DNA of 64,000 nucleotides, from positions 806,001-870,000 of the forward strand of contig CAVXTW010000007.1 in assembly GCA_963764695.1 (NCBI GenBank), read 5' to 3'. A program made the translations under genes and the position numbers. The notes under the pieces were generated by a model, which was given only the letters and a program-made list of their open reading frames with translations, was not told the origin of the DNA and did no database searches. Shown one piece after another: positions 11,318 to 22,884 of the stretch (positions are counted from its first letter, which is position 1; every line of letters begins with the position of its first letter). Source of the DNA: DATFRY01 sp963764695 (GTDB lineage: Bacteria > Myxococcota_A > Polyangia > Haliangiales > Haliangiaceae).

Positions 11318-12624
11318 GTGGCCAGCGGTCGGCAGCGGGTCTGGCGATCCGGACGCGCGGCGGCCGGCCTCGGCATCGCCGGGCTGCTCGCGCTGTCGGC
11401 GCTGTTTCTGCCCGACCGGTGCATGGTCAACGAGGTCGGTCGCGTGCACGCCGAGCGGTCGGGCGACCTGGCGCTCGGGCCGGCGCCGGCCGGCGAGCAG
11501 GCGGCGCGCTTCGCGGCGGCCTGTCCGGGCGAGGATGGTGAGCCGAGCGATCAGCGGTCCGATCCGGCGGGCGACCGTATCTGCAAAAAGTCCGCGCCGG
11601 GGCGGCCGAGGTGCTGTGGACCGGCGATCGCCTGGCCGCCCCACTGGTCGCCCTGCGCCGGGCGGACGCCGGGCAGGCCACCGAGATCGCAGCCGCCGTC
11701 AACAGGTCGGCGCCGCTGCCGCGCGGCGTGCAGTACGTGGCGCGGCTGGACCGCCTCGAGCCGGCCACCATCTATTGTTACGAGGTGCGCGACGGCGAGC
11801 GGCGGCTCGCCGGGCCGTTCGGCTTCACCACCGCGCCGGCGCCAGGCGGGCCGATCCGGCTGGTGGCGCTCGGGGACATGGGCTGGCGGTCGCCCGACCA
11901 GGCCGCGGTGCTGGAGCAGATGAAGCGGGTCGAGTTCGACCTGGTGCTGCTGGCCGGCGACATTGCCTATCCGGACGGCAGGCTGGACCAGCTGGAGCGC
12001 AACCTGTTCGCGGTCTACGCGCCGATCATGCGCAGCGCTCCATTCTTTCCGGCCAGCGGCAATCACGATTACCAGACCGACGACGCGGCGGCGTTCCGCC
12101 AGGCCTTCTCGCTCCCGGAGAACGGCGGCGACGCCGGCCGCGAGCGCTGGTACTCGTTCGACTGGGGCGATCTGCACGTGGTCGTGCTCGACAGCGAGGT
12201 GCTGGTGGCGGCCCAGACCCGCTGGCTCGACGCGGACCTGGCCGCCACCCGGGCGCCGTGGGTCATCGCCATGGTCCACCGCGCGCCGTTCGGCTCGGGC
12301 GAGCGCGGGCCGGACCTGCCGACCCGGACCGCCTTCGTGCCGACGCTCACACGCCACCGCGTGCCGCTTGTCATCGCCGGCCACGAGCACCACTACGAGC
12401 GGCTGCACCTGCCGGGCGGCGCCATGTATCTCATCACCGGGGGCGGCGGGCGCGGCACCCGGCGACTGGCGGCCGGCGCCGAGCACAGCGCCTTCGCCGC
12501 GCAGGTCGCCCACTTCGTTTACATCGCGATCGAGGGCGACCGACTCCGGCTGTGGGCCATCGATGCCAGCGGGCAAACTTTCGACACCGCGACGCTGGCC
12601 CGGACGCCCCGCCCGGCGAGATAA
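11318..12624 (+). CDS. Metallophosphatase with Fn3-like N-terminal domain (purple acid phosphatase-like)
   Basis: A secreted or membrane-anchored calcineurin-like phosphoesterase. The N-terminus from GTG 11318 has a hydrophobic segment (GLGIAGLLALSALFL). A fibronectin-like domain is suggested by PYLQKVRAGAAEVLWTGD and LEPATIYCYEVRDG. The metal ligands are all visible: ALGDMGW, LLAGDIAYPDG, ASGNHDYQ, MVHRAPFGSG and IAGHEHHYERLH. These are the five blocks of the purple acid phosphatase superfamily. The frame from the N-terminal helix does not join the catalytic part directly: about two extra bases are needed between 11530 and 11585, so the N-terminal join is uncertain. The hybrid kinase follows 18 bases later. 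Confidence 0.82.
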
Positions 12625-12642
12625 CCTACCCAAGCAGACCCC

Positions 12643-14250
12643 GTGACGCAGAGGAGGGCGGCGGGCGCGATGCATGGCGGGCGCGAGAGACCCGAGCGGC
12701 GAAGGCGCCGCCGGTTGAGACGGCGCGTCGCCGCGCTGGAGCAGCAGCTCACCGGCATGTTCGCGGGCAACCGGGCGGTCAAGCTGTTCATCGATCCGCG
12801 CAGCGGCGCCATCGTCGACGCCAACCCGGCCGCGGCGGAGTTCTACGGCTACTCGGTGGACGAGCTGACCCTGCTCAAGATCACCGACCTCAACCAGCTG
12901 CCGGCCGAGCTGGTCCACCGCGAGATGGAGCGCGCGCGCGACGATCAGCGCACCTCCTTCGAGTTCATGCACCGGCTCAAGAGCGGCGCGCTGCGCCACG
13001 TCGAGGTCTACAGCGGTCCGTGCCAGGTCGACGGACGGTCGCTCCTGTTCTCCATCATCGTCAACATCACCGAGCGCAAGCGGCTGACCCACGAGCTGGC
13101 CAACACCCAGCGCATGGAGGCGCTCGGCCGCCTGGCCGGCGGCATGGCGCACGACTTCAACAACCTGCTCACCACGGTCGAGATGCTGCGCTCGCTCATC
13201 GAGCGCAAGGCCGCACGCGGCATGGCGGTCGACACCGAGCTGGCCGAGCTCAAGGGCGCGGTGGCGCGCGGCGCGGCGTTCACCGGTCAGCTGCTCGCCT
13301 TCTGCCGGCGCCGGCCGGTCGCGCCGGTGCTCGTCAACCTGGCCCACGTCGTGCGCGAGATGGAGCCGCTCCTGCGCCGCCTGGCCACCGAGTCGATCGC
13401 CACCGAGATCTCGGCGCCGGACAGCGCGCCGGTGGTGGCCGACCGCTCGCAGCTCGAGCAGGTCATCCTCAACCTGGCCATCAACGCGGCCGACGCCATG
13501 CCGCGCGGCGGACGCATGACCGTCGCGGTCAACGAGGTGTACCTGGAAGAGGCGGCGGCGGCGCGCCTGGGCACCGCGGCGGGCGGCGCGATCCAGCTGC
13601 GCGTCGAGGACACCGGCGTCGGCATCCCGCTCGAGCTGCAGGAGCGCATCTTCGAGCCGTTCTTCACCAGCAAGGCGTCGGGGCGCGGCACCGGCCTCGG
13701 CCTGGCCACGGTCTACGGCATCACGCGGCAGTCGGGCGGCGCGGTCGCGGTCGACAGCGCGCCGGGGTCAGGCTCGGTGTTCCGCGTGTGGCTGCCGCGC
13801 GCGCGCCTCGAACCGCTGCCGCTCCCTCTCGATCACCCGGCGCCGACCGTCGTCGGTGGCAGCGAGACGGTCCTGGTCGCCGAGGACGAGGACTCCAGCC
13901 GTCAGGCCATCGTCAGCCTGCTGGAGGAGCTGGGCTACGCGGTGCTGGAGGCGCGCGACGGACAGGCCGCGCTCAACATCGCGCGCGCTCACCGCGGGCC
14001 ACTGCACCTGCTCCTGTCCGACGTGGTGATGCCGGTGATGGGCGGGCCGGAGCTGGCCAAGACGCTGGTGCGCGAGCGGCCCGACCTGCGCGTGCTCTAC
14101 ATGTCCGGCTACGTCAACTCGCCGGTGGTCGACCACGGGCTGCTCGACGCCTCGCAGCGCCTGCTGGCCAAGCCGTTCAGCCTCGACGAGCTGCTCCGGG
14201 CGATGCGCCAGCTGCTCGACGCGCCGCCGCGGGCACGGGCCCGCCCCTGA
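12643..14250 (+). CDS. Hybrid sensor histidine kinase with PAS and C-terminal receiver
   Basis: A 535-residue cytoplasmic kinase with a very basic N-terminus (residues 10-40). Then come a PAS domain (about 45-145, GAIVDANPAAAEFYGYS), a HisKA phosphoacceptor (GGMAHDFNNLLTTVEML) and a HATPase_c domain (N box LEQVILNLAINAADAMPRGG, G boxes DTGVGIP and GTGLGLATVYG). The C-terminal receiver (about 405-525) has its phosphoacceptor aspartate in LLLSDVVMPVMGG and the switch lysine in LLAKPFS. There are no membrane helices. The HDFNN-type H box plus receiver is the arrangement common in delta-proteobacterial hybrid kinases. The start is a GTG at 12643, or the ATG at 12670. The partner regulator is not identifiable. 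Confidence 0.93.
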   Translation: MTQRRAAGAMHGGRERPERRRRRRLRRRVAALEQQLTGMFAGNRAVKLFIDPRSGAIVDANPAAAEFYGYSVDELTLLKITDLNQLPAELVHREMERARDDQRTSFEFMHRLKSGALRHVEVYSGPCQVDGRSLLFSIIVNITERKRLTHELANTQRMEALGRLAGGMAHDFNNLLTTVEMLRSLIERKAARGMAVDTELAELKGAVARGAAFTGQLLAFCRRRPVAPVLVNLAHVVREMEPLLRRLATESIATEISAPDSAPVVADRSQLEQVILNLAINAADAMPRGGRMTVAVNEVYLEEAAAARLGTAAGGAIQLRVEDTGVGIPLELQERIFEPFFTSKASGRGTGLGLATVYGITRQSGGAVAVDSAPGSGSVFRVWLPRARLEPLPLPLDHPAPTVVGGSETVLVAEDEDSSRQAIVSLLEELGYAVLEARDGQAALNIARAHRGPLHLLLSDVVMPVMGGPELAKTLVRERPDLRVLYMSGYVNSPVVDHGLLDASQRLLAKPFSLDELLRAMRQLLDAPPRARARP

Positions 14251-14369
14251 GCCATTGACCCGGCGGGGCTCGTCCCCGGCGCGCGTTCCGCACGGGTTTT
14301 CCGGGTCGGGGGACTGTGCGGCGATCTGTGCTAGAAAGCTGTCCGGCGCCCTCGCCTACCAGGTCTGTC

Positions 14370-17513
<3,144 letters not shown>

Positions 17514-17535
17514 GGCGTCCGCTACTCTCACGGCG

Positions 17536-18716
17536 GTGAATCCAGTGGCCGAGGTGCGAGGCTTCCGGTTTGCCGGCGTGGCGGCCGGCATCAAGTCAAA
17601 GGGCGGGCTCGACGTCGGCATCATGTCGGCCGACCGGCCCAGCCCGGCGGCGGCCGTGTTCACCCGGAACCGGGTGGCGGCGGCGCCGGTGGAGCTGTCG
17701 CGGGCGGCGCTGGTGCGCAGCCGCGGCATGGCCCAGGCGGTGGTGGTCAACAGCGGCAACGCCAACGCCCTGACCGGGCCTGACGGCGCCGCCGACGCGC
17801 AGCGCATGGCCGAGGCCGGCGCGGCCGCGCTCGACATCCGCCCCGATCACGTGCTGGTGGCGTTCGACCGGCGTCATCGGCGTGCCGCTGCCCATGGCCC
17901 AGGTCGAGCGCGGCATCCACCACGCCTCGGCCAGCCTGCGCCCCGACGGGTTCGACGACTTCGCGACCGCCATCCTGACCACGGACCGCGCGGCCAAGAC
18001 GGCCGAGCGCGAGGTCGGCGGCGCGCGCCTGATCGGCTGCACCAAGGGCGCCGGCATGATCGCGCCCAACATGGCCACCACCCTCACCTTCGTCGCCACC
18101 GACGCGTCCGGCACCGGCACCGCGCCGCGCGCGCTCGGCCGGCTGCTCGCCCACGCGTGCGGGCACAGCTTCAACGCCATGACCGTGGACGGCGACACGT
18201 TCGACAAACGACATGCTGCTGGTCATGGCCAGCCGCGCCGGCCCGGCCATCGACGCCGCCGCCCTGGCCGAGGCGCTCGGCGACCTGCTCGACGACCTGG
18301 CCCGCCAGCTCATGCGCGGCGGCGAGGGCGTGCACCACGTGGTCACCGTCGAGGTCCGCGGCGCGCGCTCGGTGCGGACCGCCCACCAGGTGGCCGAGCG
18401 CATCGCCCGCTCGCCGCTGGTCAAGACCGCCATCGCCGGCGCCGATCCCAACTGGGGCCGCATCCTGGCCGCCGCCGGCAACGCCGGGGTGCCGCTCGAT
18501 CCGGCCCGGCTGGAGCTGGACCTGGACGAGGTACCGGTCGTGCGCGGCGGCGTCGCGGTCGGCGACGCGGACCGCGAGTCACGGGCCCGCGCCGTCATGC
18601 AGCGGCCCGAGTACACCATCGCCCTGGACCTCGGGCAGGGCCCGGCCCGGGCCCGCCACCTGGCCTGCGATCTGTCCCACGATTACGTCACGATCAACGC
18701 CGACTACCGCACGTAG
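17536..18716 (+). CDS. argJ: Bifunctional ornithine acetyltransferase / N-acetylglutamate synthase ArgJ (two +1 shifts)
   Basis: ArgJ transfers the acetyl group from acetylornithine to glutamate in the cyclic arginine pathway. The protein self-cleaves before a threonine, visible in KGAGMIAPNMATTLTF. Other family blocks are VVNSGNANALTG, VDGDTSTNDM (after correction), IAGADPNWGRILAAAGNAG and the C-terminal CDLSHDYVTINADYRT. The length after correction is 392 residues, typical for the family. Two +1 shifts are at GC(G/T) 17862/17863, before STGVIGVPLPM, and AC(G/T) 18199/18200, in the TSTND motif. Both doubled bases are synonymous. The GTG start at 17536 lies 22 bases after secA, so the two may be co-transcribed. 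Confidence 0.93.
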
Positions 18717-18731
18717 CGACGATCCGGACTG

Positions 18732-19202
18732 CTACTCGACCCGCGCGCGGCGCCGGGGCGGCAGCATCAGCGGCCCCTCCTCTTCCTCCTGCGGGCTGTC
18801 GAGCTGGTCAACCAGCCACGACGCGCCCTGGCGCAGCGCCAGCGCCGCCGCCCCGCCCAGCAGCGAGCGAAACACGCCGCGCTGCTCGGGCTTCTCGACC
18901 AGCACGTAGCGCACGCCGTCGCCCGCGGTCGCGCTCAGCTGCGGGCGGCGCTTCCGGCGCCGGCCCATCGCCACCCCGAGCCCGAGAGCGCCGCCGATGA
19001 AGACGTAGCGGTAGCGGTGCACGAACTGATCGAAGGAGTGGATCTGGTCGCGAGTGCGATCGATCGCGTCGCCCACCTGCTCGGTGCGCTCGCGCAGCCG
19101 ATCTTCCAGCGCGGCCGCGGTCCGCTTGACCGCGGCCAGCCGATCGGCCGCCTCCCGGCGCAGGTCCTCGCGCGTCTGGCGCTCTCGCCCATTACGTGCC
19201 AT
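18732..19202 (-). CDS. YqjK/DUF3618-like small membrane protein
   Basis: A 156-residue protein begins MARNGRERQTREDLRREAAD. The first 70 residues form an amphipathic, coiled-coil-like helix (DRLAAVKRTAAALEDRLRER, then TEQVGDAIDRTRDQ). A short hydrophobic segment follows (YVFIGGALGLGVAMG), then a basic patch (RRRKRRPQ). The C-terminal half has a second hydrophobic stretch (LLGGAAALALRQ) and an acidic patch. It is the last gene of a three-gene unit; its start overlaps the stop of the holin-X-like gene by 11 bases. The arrangement resembles E. coli yqjD-yqjE-yqjK, inner-membrane stress proteins, but the sequence match is to architecture, not to a diagnostic motif. Confidence 0.6.
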   Translation of the reverse strand: MARNGRERQTREDLRREAADRLAAVKRTAAALEDRLRERTEQVGDAIDRTRDQIHSFDQFVHRYRYVFIGGALGLGVAMGRRRKRRPQLSATAGDGVRYVLVEKPEQRGVFRSLLGGAAALALRQGASWLVDQLDSPQEEEEGPLMLPPRRRARVE

Positions 19203-19623
19203 CGGTCCCGTTCCTTTCCGGTGCGTCCGCGCTCGCGTCGGGCAGGGCCCGGGTAAGGCTCCGCGACGCGCTGACGAGGAAACAGATCGCCCCGCCCGCC
19301 AGGAGCAGGAACAGCACCCCCGTGGCGGCGGCGCCCGCCGCGTAGTCCTGCCACATGCGGCCCAGATACAGCGCAGCCCCGCAGGCAAGGGCCAGGGCCG
19401 CCACCGCAGCCAGCCAGGTGACGGCGATCGCCGACGCGACCACGCGTGCGGCGTGGCGGCGGCGATGCCGCACCTCGACGCCGAGGCGCCGGAGCTCGAG
19501 CCCGGCCAGCGCGACGCTCTCCTGCGCCAGACGGCTGGCGAGCTCCCCCAACGAGTCCTGCTCCGCGGGTGCCGGCTCGGTCCTGGCCAGTTCGAGTCCG
19601 GGCGCGCTGCGCGTGATGGCCAT
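19192..19623 (-). CDS. Phage holin-X family (YqjE-like) membrane protein
   Basis: A 143-residue protein with an amphipathic N-terminus (LGELASRLAQESVALAGLEL) followed by two membrane helices (about residues 62-88 and 94-116: AIAVTWLAAVAALALACG and GAAATGVLFLLLAGGAIC). This is the layout of the putative Actinobacterial holin-X family, which includes E. coli YqjE. Despite the family name there is no phage context here. It sits between the YqjD-like and YqjK-like genes, as in enterobacteria. Confidence 0.72.
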   Translation of the reverse strand: MAITRSAPGLELARTEPAPAEQDSLGELASRLAQESVALAGLELRRLGVEVRHRRRHAARVVASAIAVTWLAAVAALALACGAALYLGRMWQDYAAGAAATGVLFLLLAGGAICFLVSASRSLTRALPDASADAPERNGTDGT

Positions 19624-19630
19624 GTTGGAG

Positions 19631-19990
19631 CTACCGGCTGAAGAACTTGCCGATGACCCAGCCCATGCCCAGGCCGACCAGCATGCTCCGGTAAGGATGC
19701 GCGCAGATGGCGGCGTCGACCGACCGGGTGATGGAGCGGACGTCGTTCTCCTGCAGGTAGCGGCCAGCGCTGTGCAGGCGATCCGACACGAACGCCGCCT
19801 TGCCCTTGTCCTCCAGGTAGTCGCCTGCCTTCTCGAGGCGGCTGCCGATCGCGCCGGTCACCCCGGCGCCCTTGTCGTTTTCACCCGAGGGCGTGGTGAC
19901 CCGTCCGCTGTCCTCGCGGCCATAGGTGGTGCCCGGCTCGCCTCCGATTCCAGCTCCGGCTCCAGTGTTCGGCGGATTGTAGGTTGCCAT
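19631..19990 (-). CDS. DUF883/ElaB-YqjD-like membrane-anchored protein
   Basis: A 119-residue protein starts MATYNPPNTGAGAGIGGEPG, has a Gly/Thr-rich N-terminus, an amphipathic helical middle (SRLEKAGDYLEDKGKAAFVS) and a C-terminal glycine-zipper membrane helix (SMLVGLGMGWVIGKFFSR). This is the YqjD/ElaB type of C-tail anchor, in E. coli a stationary-phase ribosome-associated inner-membrane protein. The start is supported by AAAGGAGAG spaced seven bases from the ATG. It is the first gene of the three-gene unit and is divergent from ald. Function is inferred from the family. Confidence 0.7.
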   Translation of the reverse strand: MATYNPPNTGAGAGIGGEPGTTYGREDSGRVTTPSGENDKGAGVTGAIGSRLEKAGDYLEDKGKAAFVSDRLHSAGRYLQENDVRSITRSVDAAICAHPYRSMLVGLGMGWVIGKFFSR

Positions 19991-20128
19991 GTTGATCTCT
20001 CCTTTGTGGCTCGACTGCGTGCGTAGAACCCCGAGCACCCTCCGTGCCAGCGAATGACGGCGCACTGCAGCACGTCTGGACCGCATCGCGTGTCAGTGCG
20101 GCACGGTGAGTCAGCAGGGCCCGTGCCA

Positions 20129-20157
20129 TTGACAGGGCTTGAGCCGACATCAGATCA
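20129..20157 (+). promoter_or_regulatory. Weak sigma-70-like promoter for ald, possibly leaderless
   Basis: TTGACA at 20129-20134, then 17 bases, then AGATCA at 20152-20157. The -35 is perfect but the -10 is poor. If real, transcription would begin about at the A of the ald ATG (20165), giving a leaderless mRNA; no Shine-Dalgarno sequence is seen before that ATG, which fits. Confidence 0.3.
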
Positions 20158-20164
20158 TCCCACG

Positions 20165-21271
20165 ATGCGCATCGGAGTACCGACGGAGATCAAGACGAAA
20201 GAGTTTCGCGTGGGCCTGACGCCGGCAGGCGTCGCCATGCTCAGTAAGGCCGGCCACCAGGTCATGATCGAATCAGGGGCCGGTGTCGGGAGCGGGCTTT
20301 CAGACGACGACTACCAGCGAGCCGGCGCGGAGCTGGTGCCGGATCGGTCGGAGGTCTGGGCGCGCGCCGACATGATCGTCAAGGTCAAGGAGCCGATCGC
20401 CCCCGAGTTCGCTCTCATGCGCGAGGGGCAGATCCTCTTCACGTACCTGCACCTGGCGGCCGCCCAGGAGCTCGGCGCCGAGCTCCTCAAGCGCAAGGTC
20501 AGCGGCGTCGCCTACGAGACCATCGAGACCGACGACGGCAAGCTCCCGCTGCTCACGCCGATGAGCGCGGTGGCCGGCCGCATGGCGGTCCAGGCCGGAG
20601 CCAGCTGCCTGGAGAAGGAGCGCGGCGGCAAGGGCATCCTGCTGGGCGGCGTCCCCGGCGTCCGGCGCGGAAGGGTCTGCATCATCGGCGGCGGCATCGT
20701 CGGCGCAAATGCTGCGCGCGTGGCCATCGGCCTCGGCGCGCAGGTGACAGTGCTCGACATCAACCTCGACGTGCTGGCCTACCTCGACGACATCTACGAG
20801 GGTCGCATCATCACCGCGTACTCGGATCCGATCACGATCGAGGAGACGGTGGAGAAGTCGGACCTGGTTGTCGGCGCCGTGCTCGTGGCCGGCGCCCGCG
20901 CGCCGCGGCTGGTGACCGAGGCGATGGTCAAGACCATGGAGGCCGGCTCGGTCATCGTCGACGTCGCGGTCGATCAGGGCGGCTGCGTCGAGACCTGTCG
21001 CCCGACCACGCACGAGGATCCGACCTACGTGGTGCACGGCATCACCCACTACTGCGTCGCCAACATGCCGGGCGCCGTGCCGCGCACCTCGACCTTCGCG
21101 CTGACCAACGCCACCATGCCGTACGTCAAGGCGCTGGCCAGCAAGGGGCTGGATCGGGCGGCGCGCGAGGATGCGGCCATGGCCAAGGGCGTCAACACCT
21201 ACGCCGGCAAGGTCACCCACCCGGCGGTGGCCGAAGCCCTCGGCCAGCCCTATACTCCGTTCGCGATGTGA
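20165..21271 (+). CDS. ald: Alanine dehydrogenase
   Basis: Ald interconverts L-alanine and pyruvate with NAD. The 368-residue protein starts MRIGVPTEIKTKEFRVGLTP, the pyruvate/lysine-binding region of the family. It continues with VKVKEPIAPEF, the catalytic histidine block TYLHLAAAQEL and the NAD-binding Rossmann motif VCIIGGGIVGANAARVAIGL followed by VTVLDIN. The C-terminal block VHGITHYCVANMPGAVPRTS is diagnostic. Length and all motifs are typical, with no frame disruption. In myxobacteria alanine metabolism is tied to starvation and development, but no specific regulation is visible here beyond a possible weak promoter. Confidence 0.96.
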   Translation: MRIGVPTEIKTKEFRVGLTPAGVAMLSKAGHQVMIESGAGVGSGLSDDDYQRAGAELVPDRSEVWARADMIVKVKEPIAPEFALMREGQILFTYLHLAAAQELGAELLKRKVSGVAYETIETDDGKLPLLTPMSAVAGRMAVQAGASCLEKERGGKGILLGGVPGVRRGRVCIIGGGIVGANAARVAIGLGAQVTVLDINLDVLAYLDDIYEGRIITAYSDPITIEETVEKSDLVVGAVLVAGARAPRLVTEAMVKTMEAGSVIVDVAVDQGGCVETCRPTTHEDPTYVVHGITHYCVANMPGAVPRTSTFALTNATMPYVKALASKGLDRAAREDAAMAKGVNTYAGKVTHPAVAEALGQPYTPFAM

Positions 21272-21390
21272 GCGTTCCTCCCCCCGGCAGGAAAGTTCAG
21301 CACCGCCGCTGACTTGAGCTTTCGCCGGACGGCCTTGCGCGCGGCGGGACCGGGAATAGGACGGCTCAGGGGCCGGTTCCCCCTGACGAG

Positions 21391-22086
21391 ATGGCGATGC
21401 TACAGCGCCGAAAGCAACGACGCGACTTCGAGGACACCGCCCTCCCCCACCTCGGCTCGTTATACGGGGCCGCGTTCCGCCTGACCAGGAATCCCCGCGA
21501 TGCGGAGGATCTGGTCCAGGACGTGATGCTGCGCGCCTATCGCTTCTGGGAGAGCTTCGAGCCGGAGTCCAACTGCAAGGCCTGGCTGTTCAAGATCCTC
21601 ACCAACACCTTCATCAACCAGTATCAGAAGACCAAGCGGCACCGCGAGGTACTCAGCGCCGCGGTCACCGAGCAGGAGACCACCGACGGCGTGCTGGTGC
21701 ACGAGGGAGCCCTCGCCCAGCGCGATCCGGAGGGCATCCTGCTCGACCGCAGCGTGTCCGAGGACGTGGCGCGGGCGCTCGAGGACCTGCCGGCCGACTT
21801 CCGGCTGGCGGTGGTCCTGTGCGACGTGGAGGGTTTCAGCTACAAGGAGATCGCCGACATCATGGAGTGCCCGGTGGGTACGGTCATGAGCCGCCTGCAC
21901 CGCGGGCGGCGGCTGCTGCGCCAGTCGCTGCGCGAGTTCGCGGTGGCGCAGGGCTTCCTGCGCTCGGCCGGCATGGCCGGCCCGCCGGCAGAACAGGGCG
22001 CCGAGGGCGCCGCCCAGCCCACCGCCGACGCGTCCGACGCGGGCGCTCACATGATCCACCTCGACGACTACAGACGGTCTCGATGA
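21391..22086 (+). CDS. ECF-type RNA polymerase sigma factor
   Basis: A 231-residue sigma-70 family ECF factor. Region 2 carries LVQDVMLRAYRFWESFEPES with KAWLFKILTNTFINQYQKTK. Region 4 carries LPADFRLAVVLCDVEGFSYK, then EIADIMECPVGTVMSRLHRG, a clear helix-turn-helix. The C-terminus (residues 195-231) is an Ala-rich extension. Its stop overlaps the ATG of the following zinc-binding anti-sigma gene (ATGA), so the two are translationally coupled and very likely form a sigma/anti-sigma switch. The regulon cannot be read from the sequence. Confidence 0.95.
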   Translation: MAMLQRRKQRRDFEDTALPHLGSLYGAAFRLTRNPRDAEDLVQDVMLRAYRFWESFEPESNCKAWLFKILTNTFINQYQKTKRHREVLSAAVTEQETTDGVLVHEGALAQRDPEGILLDRSVSEDVARALEDLPADFRLAVVLCDVEGFSYKEIADIMECPVGTVMSRLHRGRRLLRQSLREFAVAQGFLRSAGMAGPPAEQGAEGAAQPTADASDAGAHMIHLDDYRRSR

Positions 22087-22829
22087 ACACCAAGACCATG
22101 CCGACCCAGTGCCACGACATCGACACGCTGCTTCCGACCTACCTGGACGGCGAGCTGGCGTCTCACGACCATCTCTCCTTCGAGCACCACATGGCCGACT
22201 GCGCCACATGCCGCGACCGCGTCATGTCGGAGGGGGCGTACCGGGCGCGTGTTCGCGAGCTCCTGATCCCGCCGGCTGCGCCCGATGACCTGGCCGCCCG
22301 CGTGCGCGCGTCGCTCGACCGCGAGGACGAGCAGAGCCGGCGCGCGCGCCGCCGCGTCGGCCGCAACTGGGCGCTGCCCGGGGCGTCGGTGTTCGCCGCC
22401 GCCGCCGCCCTGGCCCTGTTCCTCGTGTCCGAGTCCAGGACGCCGTCGCCCGTCGATGACGGCGACCACACCGCCGAGCACCACATGGCCTCCGACCGCA
22501 CCGTCAGCCTGGCGCTGAGCCCGTCCGGGCTGGGCCAGCCCAGCGGCAACCTCGGCAACTGGACGCCGACCCGGGTCGAGTTCGACGTGTCGCGCAGGGA
22601 CGGACGCTCGCACGAGGTGTGGCTGCAGCTGCTGAGCTGCCGCGGGCTCGACCTGCGCGGCGACGAGCGCGTGCCCGAGGTCTCCGGCGCCGACGTGTGG
22701 GTCGGCCGGCGCGGTCGTCTCAATACAGTGACGCTGGGCCGGACCAACGGGACCTGCTTCGTCTTCACCTCCGACATGGAGGCCGACCAGCTCCTGTCCG
22801 GCGTGCTGCGCCTCGGCCTGGCGCGCTGA
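22083..22829 (+). CDS. Zinc-binding anti-sigma factor (ZAS type), membrane-anchored
   Basis: A 248-residue protein. Residues 10-45 contain the zinc-binding anti-sigma signature HHMADCATCRD (HxxxCxxC with an upstream His), preceded by LPTYLDGELASHDHLSFE. A single membrane helix follows at about residues 98-118 (ASVFAAAAALALFLVS), then a periplasmic domain of about 125 residues ending in GVLRLGLAR. The architecture is that of a membrane-spanning anti-sigma that senses an envelope or redox signal and holds the upstream ECF factor inactive. Overlap with the sigma gene supports this. The periplasmic domain was not recognised. Confidence 0.88.
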   Translation: MNTKTMPTQCHDIDTLLPTYLDGELASHDHLSFEHHMADCATCRDRVMSEGAYRARVRELLIPPAAPDDLAARVRASLDREDEQSRRARRRVGRNWALPGASVFAAAAALALFLVSESRTPSPVDDGDHTAEHHMASDRTVSLALSPSGLGQPSGNLGNWTPTRVEFDVSRRDGRSHEVWLQLLSCRGLDLRGDERVPEVSGADVWVGRRGRLNTVTLGRTNGTCFVFTSDMEADQLLSGVLRLGLAR

Positions 22830-22884
22830 TTGCGGCTGCGGCGGGGGGCGGGCTAGACTGGAGCCGCCGGGGGGCTCCAGAGCC

